This document shows, one piece after another, positions 53,920 to 62,971 of a DNA stretch of 64,000 nt. The notes under the pieces are model-generated. The model did no database searches, was not told the DNA's origin, and was given only the letters and a program-made list of their open reading frames with translations. The DNA is taken from the NCBI GenBank assembly GCA_020152595.1, contig JAIGNY010004316.1, forward strand, positions 77,001-141,000. Direction: 5' to 3'. Within the stretch, counting starts at the first letter, position 1, and every line of letters starts with the position of its first letter. The stretch comes from Chiridota heheva. Lineage: Eukaryota > Echinodermata > Holothuroidea > Apodida > Chiridotidae. Both the position numbers and the translations under genes were made by a program.

Positions 53920-55238
53920 ATGCCCGTGAATAGATTTGGAAATTCGATTAACACTTCGACGTTTTTAGAGACTAAAAATAGAGTGACGCCGGCTTATATT
54001 TTTGATAATTTTTTAAGGAGGGATGGATTCAATTCTATAACCGAAAACATAGACTGGGGAATGCATCTCATTAAGAACTTGAACAATCCATCCAAGAATC
54101 ACGATGTGAGTACAAAAGCGTACGTGGACAATGTCAACAATTTAAAGTTGAATACAACTGGTGGAACGATGAGTGGAAATTTAAAGATGAATGCGGATAT
54201 AAAGATGAATGGAAATAAAATTAAAAACATGGAGAATCCTACTCAGGGTCGAGACGCTACCACGAAAATGTATGTAGACAATGCCAACGACTTAAAGTTG
54301 AATAAAACCGGCGGAACGATTCGGGGCCCTTTGACTAACGATTGATTCCAATCTAATAATGGGTGGAAATAAAATTAAAAATATCGGCGTGCCGACGCAT
54401 GATAAAGACCTTATTAATAAAAAGTATCTAGACGCCGCCGTTATCCAGAAACTAGATCAATCTGGCAGTAAAATGACTGGAAATCTAATAATGACCGGAA
54501 ACTCGATACGTGATATTGGCGATCCTCTCCTGGATAAAGATGTAGCCAACAAGTTGATATGTTGATGAAAAAAATATTTCAAAATTAAGCCTTTCAGGAT
54601 CGATCGAAGGAAGAACCATGAATGGCCGGTTAAATATGGGCGAAAATTTATTTAGAAATCTGGCTGGACCAACTAATGACTTAGACGCCGCAACAATAAA
54701 TTATGTAGACAATTCCAACGATTTAAAGTTGAACACAACTGGAGGAACGATGACTGGAAATATCAAAATGATCGAAGGCACGATTAAAAATTTGCCAACT
54801 CCGGTAGGGAATAAAGACGCCGCGAATAAAGAATACGAAGATTCTAAAAAGAGCGTCATTACTGTACACACGCAGACGGAAGTGACTTTAACGAATAATG
54901 CTTATTAATGGTCGTTTGGGGGTGGTGGGATTAGTCAATTTTGTGGATATCTTATACCAACGAGTGGAAGAATAATTGAAGGCGCCATATCAGTGAGAAG
55001 CGACAATGCCGAAATTGATAATATGTTGGGTTCTGCCGCTTCGATAAAAATTGTGATCGATTCGATTACGCAAGATAATTACGTCATTACGCCAAGAATT
55101 TGTAAAAAAGACGGAGCGTCAGCTTTCAATCCTCCTTTGGAAGTGGCGGCTGGATCCCTAATTAATTTTGTAACAAATAGTACCAATTCGAGTTCGATTT
55201 ATGGAACGGCGTCTTTACTGATTGAATTGGACTTGTAA
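53920..55238 (+). pseudogene. fibre-like protein 1 (anchor, six collar repeats, knob)
   Basis: The N-terminal anchor MPVNRFGNSINTST matches fibre 2. Next come about six repeats of roughly 45 residues with the pattern IKN.{2}NPT..{2}DATTK.YVDN..DLKLN.TGGTM.GNLKMNG (for example about 54061, 54211, 54359, 54500, 54641 and 54781), as in phage and viral fibre shafts. The C-terminal head follows: WSFGGGGISQFCGYLIPTSG and RIIEGAISVRSDNAEIDN, ending SIYGTASLLIELDL. Lesions: shifts near 54345 and 54560, TAA at 54906. It ends 1 bp from the ATPase stop on the opposite strand. A trimeric receptor-binding fibre is inferred from repeat architecture and head position. Confidence 0.8.
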
Positions 55239-55239
55239 T

Positions 55240-56022
55240 TTACGGGGCCCTTGGCAAGTATATCGTATCGAATCCGCTTCTATACTTTCCCCTATCGACT
55301 TTCGAAAATAAATCGATTACGACAAATCTATGAGTTTCTCGCCACGCAATTTTACATAATTCTTCAAATTCATCTTTTTTCATATCGTTACCCACATGAT
55401 CGTCGTAGATGTGATTTAGGTTTTTATTATCTTGTTTAAAAAGACATGAAATTTGTATTTTCCCTTATCGTTTGCCTGGGAAGTTTAAAATAATTTTGAG
55501 AAAGATGAAAAGAATCCACGTTAGAATGTCTGCCTCGCGTATAGTACGATTCACACTTGTTTTGTTTTTCCAATATCAAGTCGTCAAATATCATCAAATT
55601 GTTGTATTCTGGGGACAGGTCTCTATAGGATCTGGCACCTTTTCCGCAGAGTCGTAAAAATTACATTAAGCCTGAGACTTTTCGATTAATTGGTTTTCCA
55701 TTTCTTCTATAATCAGTTTTATCGGATATCCCGACTTAAAAATAGACTCGCTATAGCCTAAAAAATTCAATAAAGTTTCTTTGGGTAGCTTGGCTTCCAT
55801 TCCGATTTTAAGAATTTGGTATTCGGGCTGGAATAAACTTTTTCCAAATACGTATAATCTGTCGTAATCTAACCAACCCTCGCGTAAGAAAAGATTTAAC
55901 AATAAAGTCGTTTTTCCACACCCACTTTTTCCAACTATTAGCCCCCTTATACTTTTAGGTAAAAGAGGATGATTTCGTCAGGGTGTATTTATTCCATTCC
56001 AAGATAAGTTTTTAATGTCCAT
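55240..56022 (-). pseudogene. packaging ATPase (FtsK/HerA type)
   Basis: ATG 56022 opens MDIKNLSWNGINTP, then TGA and HPLLPKSIRGLIVGKSGCGK with Walker A (GKSGCGKTT). LREGWLDYDRLYVFGKSLFQ and the frame to 55666 follow. The remaining domains are found in shifted frames further down: an Asp-Asp Walker B with a conserved arginine/histidine (GRH) segment, then LFKQDNKNLNHIYDDHV, EFEELCKIAWRETHRFVVID and YRSGFDTIYLPRAP before TAA 55240-55242. It is highly diverged from the Polinton 1 ATPase. Convergent with fibre 1 with a 1-bp gap. Confidence 0.85.
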
Positions 56023-56071
56023 TTTTTTTATTTAAAAAAATAAATTAAGTGTAGATAAAAAAAAAAGACAC

Positions 56072-56236
56072 ATGTACTGTTTAAAATGTAAACGAGATAC
56101 TAATACTTTAAACGAACAGATCGTGGAATTAAAAAACAAAAGACTGGCGAAACGTGGAATTTGCGGCACGTGTAAAAAGGAAAAATATCAATTCATTAAA
56201 TCCACGACTGGGAAAAAAAAAAAGCGTCGAATTTAA
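56072..56236 (+). CDS. 54-aa zinc-ribbon protein (DUF5679-like)
   Basis: An intact frame starting MYCLKCKRDTNTLNEQIVEL, with a second cysteine pair GICGTCKKEKYQFI and a Lys/Arg tail (GKKKKRRI). Two CxxC knuckles about 30 residues apart fit the small zinc-ribbon proteins (DUF5679-like) seen in several DNA viruses and Polintons. Function is unknown; nucleic-acid binding is likely. The stop abuts the integrase reading frame, so both may come from one transcript. Confidence 0.75.
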   Translation: MYCLKCKRDTNTLNEQIVELKNKRLAKRGICGTCKKEKYQFIKSTTGKKKKRRI

Positions 56237-57114
56237 AATGGTCCGACCAATTGACCGATGAACTTCACAAGCCGACAACGAGAAAATTTGAAAGGCGCAA
56301 GGTTCGCGTTAACGGAATAGACGAAATATGGGCGGCCGATTTAGTCGATATGAGGGAATTCTCCAAAGACAATAATGGAATAAAATATATATCAACCGTA
56401 ATCGACGTATTTTCAAAATATGGATGGATGATTCCACTAAAGGATAAAACGGGTAAATCTACGGCGGAAGGATTTCAAAAAACATTCAACGAGGGTCGAA
56501 AGCCTTCTAAAGTGTGGATAGATAAAGGCAAAGAATTTTATGACGCCGTCGTTAAAGAATTAATTAACCCGTATTCTACCGATAACGAAGAAAAATCTAG
56601 CGTCGTCGAGCGGAGGAATAGAACGATGAAAGAAAAAATGTTTAAATATTTTACGGCCAATTCTACTAGAAGGTATATAGATATTTTAGACAAACTTGTG
56701 GAAAAATATAATAATACCAACATTCGTCTATAAAAATGACCCCGTAAATGCCAGCGAGACTAAAAATGAAAATAAAGTCTGGAGGAGTCTTTATCCGGAA
56801 ATGATGAAAAATTATGGTCCTGAGTATTTAAAGTTTAACGTTGGCGTTCTAAAAAGAATATCTTCCACGTTGGACCGAAGAAATATTTACCATATCAAAA
56901 ATTCAAAGTACTCATCCTCCGACGTATAAAATAAAGGATTATAACAACGAAGAGATAATTAGAAGTTTTTATGAAGCTGAATTACGAGAGACGAGTCAAG
57001 AAATATTTCAGAATTGAGAAGATTGTTGAAATTGGAAAGAATAAATCTCTCGTAGAATGGAAAGGTTATTCAGAGTCTTTAAATTCTTACGTAGATAATA
57101 AATATTTAAAATAA
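56236..57114 (+). pseudogene. rve-type integrase with C-terminal chromodomain
   Basis: A DDE integrase that would insert the element with a 6-bp duplication. The core is well preserved: IDEIWAADLVDMREF (first Asp), TVIDVFSKYGWMIPLKDKTG, KVWIDKGKEFYDAVVKELI (second Asp) and NEEKSSVVERRNRTMKEKMF (Glu). A shift near 56725 precedes NASETKNENKVWRSLYPEMM, then EEIIRSFYEAELRETSQEIF. After another shift a chromodomain-like end follows: FRIEKIVEIGKNKSLVEWKG and YSESLNSYVDNKYLK. Chromodomains in integrases can direct insertion to marked chromatin. No clean ATG is seen, and the N-terminal zinc-binding part is short or missing. Confidence 0.93.
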
Positions 57115-57183
57115 AACTACGTAAATAAAAATGAACGAAGACTTGCTAATGAAAATTGAAAAAATACTGGACCGAAAACTTCG

Positions 57184-57886
57184 ATGCAGTTCATGTTGAG
57201 TGGAAAAGATGTTTTGTTTTTTTAAACTAGATTTAATCCATCCTTCGAATTGGTAAAGGATCGAAAATACGAAATTGCGCTGATCAATCTAGAAACGTAT
57301 TATTCTTTTCCAAATATCGACGATTCAAATTCTTTATTTACTTATTCGAACAATGGCGGGACCACTTGGTATACTATTAATATACCCGAAGGAAGTTATG
57401 GCACAGAAGATATAAACGCCATCATTATAAAGAAAATGAAAGAAAACGGTCATTTTAGTACGGAAGTACATTAAGATATCCGCGAATATCAATACCCTCA
57501 AATCAGTTTTGAAGATAAAGGAAAATTATAAAGTCAACTTAAGCGCAAACAAGTCCATTGGCAAAGTTTTAGGGTTTAATAAAAAAAAATTCTGGCGATG
57601 AAACTCAAGAGTCTGAAAAAATTGTAGATATTTTGAGGATAAATAGTATTGATAAATTTAAATATAATTTCAAATAGCTACTTAAACGGCGAGTTGCAGC
57701 CCATTATTTATTCATTTTTTCCCAAAGTAAATCCAGGATATAAAATTGTAGAGAACCCCGCAACCCCAATTTATTTGCCGGTTATAACCGATAGAATCGA
57801 AATTTTACAAGTAGAAGTGACTGATCAAAATGGGGATAAACTTAATTGAGACTTTGACGATTCGATTTCATTTGCGAGAAATTTAA
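57184..57886 (+). pseudogene. penton (minor capsid protein)
   Basis: Starts MQFMLSGKDVLFF, TAA, TRFNPSFELVKD, then YEIALINLETYYSFPNIDDS and TINIPEGSYGTEDINAIIIK, hallmark strands of Polinton pentons. A shift near 57475 leads to KSIGKVLGFN and, after more breaks, LNIISNSYLNGELQPIIYSF, YKIVENPATPIYLPVITDRI and LQVEVTDQNGDKLN. A last shift gives ETLTIRFHLREI before TAA 57884-57886. Same fold family as the two pentons in Polinton 1 but much closer to the cnidarian/insect-type sequence. Confidence 0.85.
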
Positions 57887-57909
57887 ATTATTTAAAAAAC
57901 TACTAAAAA

Positions 57910-58399
57910 CTACTAAAAAAAGTACGTAAACGTAAAAATAAATCTTTCAGATTTTCAAAAAGATAAGATAAGACTCGCTATTCAAAATGGTGAAGCCGTT
58001 AGTACACGTCTGACTTACGCCGATTTTTCTGGTGAAGATATAATAGCGATAACGAACGCTCAGAGAAATAAAATTGCCAAGGCTTATAACGGGGGAAAGG
58101 TACAATTATAAAAATGAGTCCGACGCAACTAAAGCATAATCAAACGGTAGAAGGCGGAATTATCGGACTTTTAGCTGGTCTTGCAGCCACGGCATTGCCA
58201 TTGATAGCAAAATTTGCCATTCCAGCTTTAGCCACCGGAGCTTTATCGGGGGCGGCTAGTTCCGTCGCCCAAAGAATTACGAATCGAAAAAAAAAGAGGA
58301 AGTAGTATCGGCGAGGTAATGGGTAATGGACTGTATTTGAAAAGCGGAGGAAGATTATTAAATTTAGACTTGAAAGATATTAATGTAAAAGAAATTTAA
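57910..58399 (+). pseudogene. Polinton core-like protein (hydrophobic patch plus basic tail)
   Basis: Reads NLSDFQKDKIRLAIQNGEAV, YADFSGEDIIAITNAQRNKI, a shift in a G5 run at about 58090, then SPTQLKHNQTVEGGIIGLLA and FAIPALATGALSGAASSVAQ. After a Lys/Arg-rich KKKKRK and a shift in an A-run, GLYLKSGGRLLNLDLKDI ends at TAA 58397-58399. The amphipathic/hydrophobic middle with basic clusters resembles small core proteins of adenovirus-related viruses; conserved in Polintons, function inferred. No ATG is found in frame at the start. Confidence 0.7.
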
Positions 58400-58448
58400 A
58401 AAAAAGATTCCGCTTTTAAACTTGTTGCTTAAAAATAAACTAAAATAA

Positions 58449-59022
58449 ATGGAAATAAAAGATTATGGAAACAGTTATCGATTAGAAAAAAATACTAGAA
58501 ATTATAAAGCTCATCGAAGAGGAAATTGTCAAACGAAAAGATCTTTGTGAAAAATATTCCGAAACTGTATAGGTATTAAAAAATATAGATTTCCTGTGTA
58601 ACGCGGGTTGTATTATTTTCAGTACTACTTGCATTACTTTATTGCTAACGGTCGTCACAATTCCGATAGCCGTTGGCCTTCAAGCATGCGCCGCGGGGCT
58701 TGGGGTTGGATCTATCATTGGCAAAAACATAGTCAAAAAACTTCAAAAGAAAATAACGAAACATCAAGAAATTAAGACGCTTTGAGAATCTAAGTTGGTC
58801 TTAATGGAAGACCTAGTTTCTATGGCTTTGAATGATGGCGTGATTAGTGGGGAGGACTTTTCGACTATTCTTAAAACGTATGTTGGGGTATTTAAAACAA
58901 AAGGAAGAAATTAGGGCTAAAAGAGTTGATTAGGCGCGGTCGAAACCGATGAAACCGACGGTGTCAATCTGGAATTGACCGAATTGTTGGAGAAATACGG
59001 GGAAAATGTTGGTAAATTGTAG
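58449..59022 (+). pseudogene. hydrophobic membrane protein (homologue of 38566-39186)
   Basis: ATG 58449 opens MEIKDYGNSYRLEK. The frames combined give a charged helix, a shift, and two hydrophobic segments (STTCITLLLTVVTIPIAVGL, ACAAGLGVGSIIG). A basic stretch KLQKKITKHQEIKTL comes next, a TGA, then SKLVLMEDLVSMALNDGVIS and GEDFSTILKTYVGVFK. The pattern KH..I...{3}SKL..{3}DLVS is shared with the Polinton 1 gene. A Glu-rich end (LELTELLEKYGENVGKL) follows further shifts. Possible membrane-lytic or minor virion protein. Confidence 0.68.
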
Positions 59023-59106
59023 GTAAAATATATTTTTTTTTGCACTTTTAAACGTTTAAAAGCGTTTTATAACGCTTAAGAAAGCGATTATAAACTATTA
59101 ATAAAC

Positions 59107-60002
59107 ATGTCTTTTTATAAAATTAAGTCGATAAAAGAATTGGAAGACATTTCCAAAGAAGATACCACAGTCGTTAAAAAAATACAAGAGAGTAATGTTA
59201 GGGAAAGAATCGGTGAATCCGAAACGATGGCTAGTATTATTAAATCGTCTAAACCCATTACGGAGGCATTGGGAGAACTTTCTAAAAATATAAGTGATCA
59301 AATTTTACCTATAAAAAGGGTCGGACCAAATAGTTGAAGAAGTCAAAGAAGTTGAAGATACTGATGCTGAGTTAGTAAGTAGATATATGGGAAAAATCTC
59401 TAATTCCTACTTGACCAAATCGTTAGACCAAAATAAAAATGTGGATACAAACTTTGGTGTACACATTATCTGATTATAGAGAATAAGGATGAAATTGAAC
59501 ATTTTATCGGCAAGAAAAGAATCGCGATTCTGGGCGATGATATCCTTCTCGGTGATAAAAAAATATAAAGGAACTAGGGGGCTATGGGAAGTATTTTAAA
59601 TGAAGGTACCACTAGGGTTGATAACTGAGGAGGACGAGAAAAACTATAAAGAAATAATGATCGATAATGGCGCGTTGTATACGAAAAGCGGAAGACCGGC
59701 TGGTTTCATCCAGGGGATATAAATGGACTACGTATTTACCGCCGATATGGGAAGAAATAAGGAGTCGTAAGGGGTCTGGACTATCGAAAACGGTAATTAT
59801 TCATTGCAACGCAGAATCTTTAGTAGACAGGTTAAAATTATTGATGGTGAGCAGAGAGGCTGGAAATACGGGATTAAGAAATGAAATTATATCAATTTGC
59901 GACAATTTAAAAAGAAAGGGAAATCTCGGGAATTCTCAATACAAAAACATCATGTCGGAAATGATTAATTCATACAAATATTTAAAAACTACTCTAAATT
60001 GA
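59107..60002 (+). pseudogene. Polinton conserved protein with GLWE-type motif
   Basis: Starts MSFYKIKSIKELEDISKEDT. After a shift at about 59335 it continues VSRYMGKISNSYLTKSLDQN, IGKKRIAILGDDILLGDKK and (shifted) YKGTRGLWE, then ITEEDEKNYKEIMIDNGALY. The C-terminal part is the clean frame 59667-60002: SRGYKWTTYLPPIWEEIRSR and LKLLMVSREAGNTGLRNEII, ending with SICDNLKRKGNLGNSQYKNI. I recognise both halves from proteins common in cnidarian and insect Polintons. Function not established; its place among virion genes suggests assembly or entry. Confidence 0.68.
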
Positions 60003-60008
60003 AAAAAA

Positions 60009-60560
60009 TGATCATTTTTTGAAATAGAGGATTCAATAGAAAATACGCCTACGGCGGTTGTGGAATTTTTCAAGATATGGCCACATTTTTAGCCGAAAAA
60101 ATGACTGGGGATGTGAGTAAACAAATAGCGAAAGATGTTGGAAGTAAAATCTTTAAACGCTGGTAAGAGCGCGGCTATTTATCTTGGAAAGCAGGGCCTT
60201 GAATCTGGTAAACAAGCGGCCATAGAAATTGGAAAAAGAGACGTAGAAAGGGGGGTAACTAAGATATTAACGCCCAAAACACAAAAAATAATTAACAAAG
60301 TTGGAAATCTAATGGAAGAAAGTTCCCCGGATATTGTAGCTAAGAATTTAAACGCGGTAATCTCAAGATACGTGGAAAAAGAAAGCGATAATCTAAGCTC
60401 GTTGATAGATGGAAGCGCGGTGAGTATAGTGAGTAGAACGTCCGGGGCAAGGAGATTTAATAGTGCAATGTCCAAGAGAAATGTAGCCCCAATAGCGATA
60501 CAAGGTCTGGCAAAATTGTTAAATGGGGGTGGATTAAAAATAATAATAATTATAAAAAAA
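60009..60560 (+). pseudogene. Polinton virion-type basic helical protein, fused to MCP frame
   Basis: MIIF, TGA, then RKYAYGGCGIFQDMATFLAE and KMTGDVSKQIAKDVGSKIFK. A shift near 60165 leads to GKSAAIYLGKQGLESGKQAA, IEIGKRDVERGVTKILTPK and the end AIQGLAKLLNGGG. Amphipathic Lys-rich helices and a YGGCGIF box are shared with a Polinton protein often compared to adenovirus internal capsid proteins; the analogy is tentative. There is no stop between this frame and the MCP start, so the present reading frame is continuous across both genes. Confidence 0.65.
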
Positions 60561-60575
60561 TTGCCTAAAATAAAA

Positions 60576-61869
60576 ATGTTAACTCGCGATACTTTCAGTT
60601 TAGAAGAAAAGCCCGACATTTTTGAGCCTGCGGAAGAATACGAATATACCGAATACGAGTCTAAAGAAAAAAATCTCAACAATCCCGGAAGAATAGAAAT
60701 TAATATAGAAACTCAAGATATATTTATACATCCTAGTGAGAGTTATATAATCGTCGAGGGAAGATTAACGAAAAAGGCGGCTAGCGCCGCGTATGCCGAC
60801 GCGGATAAGGTTACGATTACGAATAATAGAATAATGCACTTGTTTAGTAATATGACTTATCGACTTTTCGGATACGAAATGGAATCCATATTTAATCCTG
60901 GACAGGCCACTACGATGCTCGGCTTGTTGAAATATCCAGACGATTTTTCAAAATCTATAGGGCTCAATCAGTGTTGGTATAAAGACACTTACAAAACCGC
61001 GATCGATGCGAATGTTGGATTTAAAATTAGGCATGATTATATCATAGAAAGTCCAAGTACTAACTGACTAAAGGAATGTTTAGCTTTAGGATTCCCCTAA
61101 AACATATTTTTGGTTTTTTTGAAGACTATGCTAAAGTCATGTATGGAATGAAACATACTCTCGCCATGGTTAGACAATCGGACGATGACGTTATATTTAG
61201 AGGCGGCAGTGCCGCGGCTGGTAAAATCGAACTTACTAGATTTTCATGGTTTATGCCTCAAGTATTTCCAAAAGTCCAGTTAAAAACCACGCTTTACAAA
61301 TCGATTGGTGAAAAAAAGAAATATCCGCTGGTGTATAGAATGGTACAATGTGAAAGTATTTCCGTTCTTGAAGCTAAAGATTTAAGTTGGTCGTTGAGTA
61401 TAAAATCTTCTCCAGAATGGCCCAGATGAATCATTCTCGGGTTTCAAACGTATAAAGATGGTAACCAAGAAAAAATCCATCGATATTTGATCACGTCAAT
61501 ATGACCAATGCTTACGTTATACTGAATTCTAGAGAGTATCCAACTATTAATTATAATCAAAATTTTGGTGAAAATTAATTCAGCATGGCCTATGGAGATG
61601 TGGCGTCGTTTAGACGTAAATTTTGTCATATGGATGAGTTAACAAGTAATCCGAATATTACCCCCTACGATTATAATACTTTGTATCCTTTAGTTGTATT
61701 CGACGTGAGTAAACAAAGCGAACGAATGAAAAATACGACTACGGATATTTAAGTCAAGGCACAATTTAGCGCCAACGTCCCAGCTAGCACTACGGCATAT
61801 GCGGTGGTTATATCAGACAAGTATATTTTCTTGCAATCAGACGGCAATAAAATGAACGTGGTTTACTAA
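60576..61869 (+). pseudogene. major capsid protein (double jelly-roll)
   Basis: ATG 60576 starts MLTRDTFSLEEKPDIFEPAE. NPGRIEINIETQDIFIHPSE, RIMHLFSNMTYRLFGYEMES and GLLKYPDDFSKSIGLNQCWY form the first jelly-roll. A shift at about 61067 leads to FSFRIPLKHIFGFFEDYAKV, GKIELTRFSWFMPQV and LEAKDLSWSLSIKSSPEWPR; then a TGA, NMTNAYVILNSREYPTINYN, FCHMDELTSN, LYPLVVFDVSKQSERMKNTT and AYAVVISDKYIFLQSDG. TAA 61867-61869. This is the major shell component; it differs strongly from the MCP of Polinton 1. Confidence 0.88.
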
Positions 61870-61910
61870 ATCTAAAAAAGCTATTTAAAGATTTGACTTT
61901 TTGTAAATAA

Positions 61911-62249
61911 ATTATAAATCTTGGAAACTATAGCGTCTACGAGTTACAAAAAATTGATAGAACTAATAAACTAAAGGGATTTTCATATTGTAAGAAAAAG
62001 GTGGACTTGATAAATCTGCTGAGCAAAAAAAATCTTTTACCAGAGGGTGGAGAAATTAACGAGAGACTTTTTTACTTGAAAACTAAGACATACAGCCCAA
62101 AAAGGGTGTTGGTAAAATATGTAGATATTGTGTTGTTAGAAGTATTTCCATCAGTATATAGAACCTTAAAATCTTTAAATATAAACCTAAATATCATTAA
62201 ATATTGGGACGGCAGAACTTATACAAAAAAGAAGATAAAAATAGATTAA
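61911..62249 (+). pseudogene. SAP/Rho-N-like small protein, possible NUMOD-like end
   Basis: The open frame reads YSVYELQKIDRTNKLKGFSY then CKKKVDLINLLSKKNLLPEG, a helix-turn-helix pattern like SAP or Rho-N nucleic-acid-binding motifs seen in Polinton proteins. The second half has LLEVFPSVYRTLKSLNINLN and IIKYWDGRTYTKKKIKID, which resembles the NUMOD-type helix-turn-helix of homing endonucleases. No in-frame ATG is visible; the first start is GTG at 62001. It ends at 62249, just before two hairpins that separate it from a convergent gene. Confidence 0.5.
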
Positions 62250-62262
62250 TAGATTAATAAAA

Positions 62263-62308
62263 ACACGCGCAAAACTTGTAGGCCTCGATAAGAGGCCTTT
62301 TTGCGTGT
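62263..62308 (+). terminator. bulged hairpin with T-run
   Basis: Inner stem AGGCCTC-GATAA-GAGGCCT (62280-62298) is followed by TTTT, and an outer stem ACACGC/GCGTGT plus AAAA/TTTT closes it. It lies 14 bp after the SAP-like gene. A stem followed by a T-run looks like an intrinsic terminator, though metazoan Pol II does not normally use one. Confidence 0.5.
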
Positions 62309-62320
62309 ACATAAATATTA

Positions 62321-62371
62321 AAAAAAGCCCATAAATAATAGCATGATGCTATCATTTATGGGCTTTTTTTT
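62321..62371. terminator. bidirectional terminator-like hairpin between convergent genes
   Basis: A 37-nt stem-loop (62327-62363; GCCCATAAATAATAGCAT / ATGCTATCATTTATGGGC, one G-T pair, single-base loop) is flanked by an A-run on its left and eight Ts on its right, so either strand reads stem then T-run. It sits exactly between the plus gene ending at 62249 and the minus gene ending at 62374. Confidence 0.7.
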
Positions 62372-62373
62372 GT

Positions 62374-62938
62374 TTACGATTTAAATCTCCTGATGCGATG
62401 ATCGCCACGTCTTCTGATGCGAGTTATCCTAGAGAGGGGGTTGATATCTTTTGGTTTGGGCTTAGATTATCATCATCATCAAACCTAATCTCAATATCAT
62501 CGATCCTAGCGTCAATATCATTAAACCTGGAGTTAAACTTAGCTTCAATATCTTCAAACTTGATCTTAATATCTTCAAACTTGATCTCAAACTTAGCATC
62601 AATATCTTTAAACTCATCCTCAATATCTTCAATGTAGAATCATCATGCTTGGCGCCAATATCGTCCTCAATATCTTTAATCGTAGTATCGTCATGCTTGG
62701 CGCCAATATCCGATTCCCGCAAATCCTCAACCAACTCGCCAATCGTATCATGAAGCTTTAAGATATCATTAAGCTTATTATGAAACTTAATGAATGTTTC
62801 ATACCGATCGCCGTCATTTAAATCTCTTTGCATTATAACTTCAACACTATAAATATTTATCTTTGTAAATGTTTTAAGCCATTCTAATGATATTATATCT
62901 AGATCTGAAAGTATAGTATTTAATTTTTGGGGTGACAT
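62374..62938 (-). pseudogene. hendecad coiled-coil protein
   Basis: Minus-strand start MSPQKLNTILSDLDIISLEW, then WLKTFTKINIYSVEVIMQRD, FHNKLNDILKLHDTIGELVE and DDIGAKHDDTTIKDIEDD. After a shift near 62640 the repeated pattern FKDIDAKFEIKFEDIKIKFE and DIEAKFNSRFNDIDARIDDI has an 11-residue period, predicting a long right-handed or straight coiled coil. A last shift gives a basic end RITRIRRRGDHRIRRFKS with TAA 62374-62376. Candidate scaffold, spike stalk or inner fibre; no homologue recognised. Confidence 0.62.
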
Positions 62939-62971
62939 ATCTTTTATATATATTTTAATTCTTTAAACCAT

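Noticed and set aside
62321-62371. Bacterial contamination suggested by terminator-like hairpins
   Set aside because: The hairpins lie inside an element with precise TIRs, a target duplication and flanking R repeat shared with the rest of the window.
48458-62938. Alternative genetic code or programmed frameshifting in Polinton 2
   Set aside because: Stops of all three kinds and shifts of both sizes occur at unrelated places, many in homopolymers; decay explains them better than recoding.
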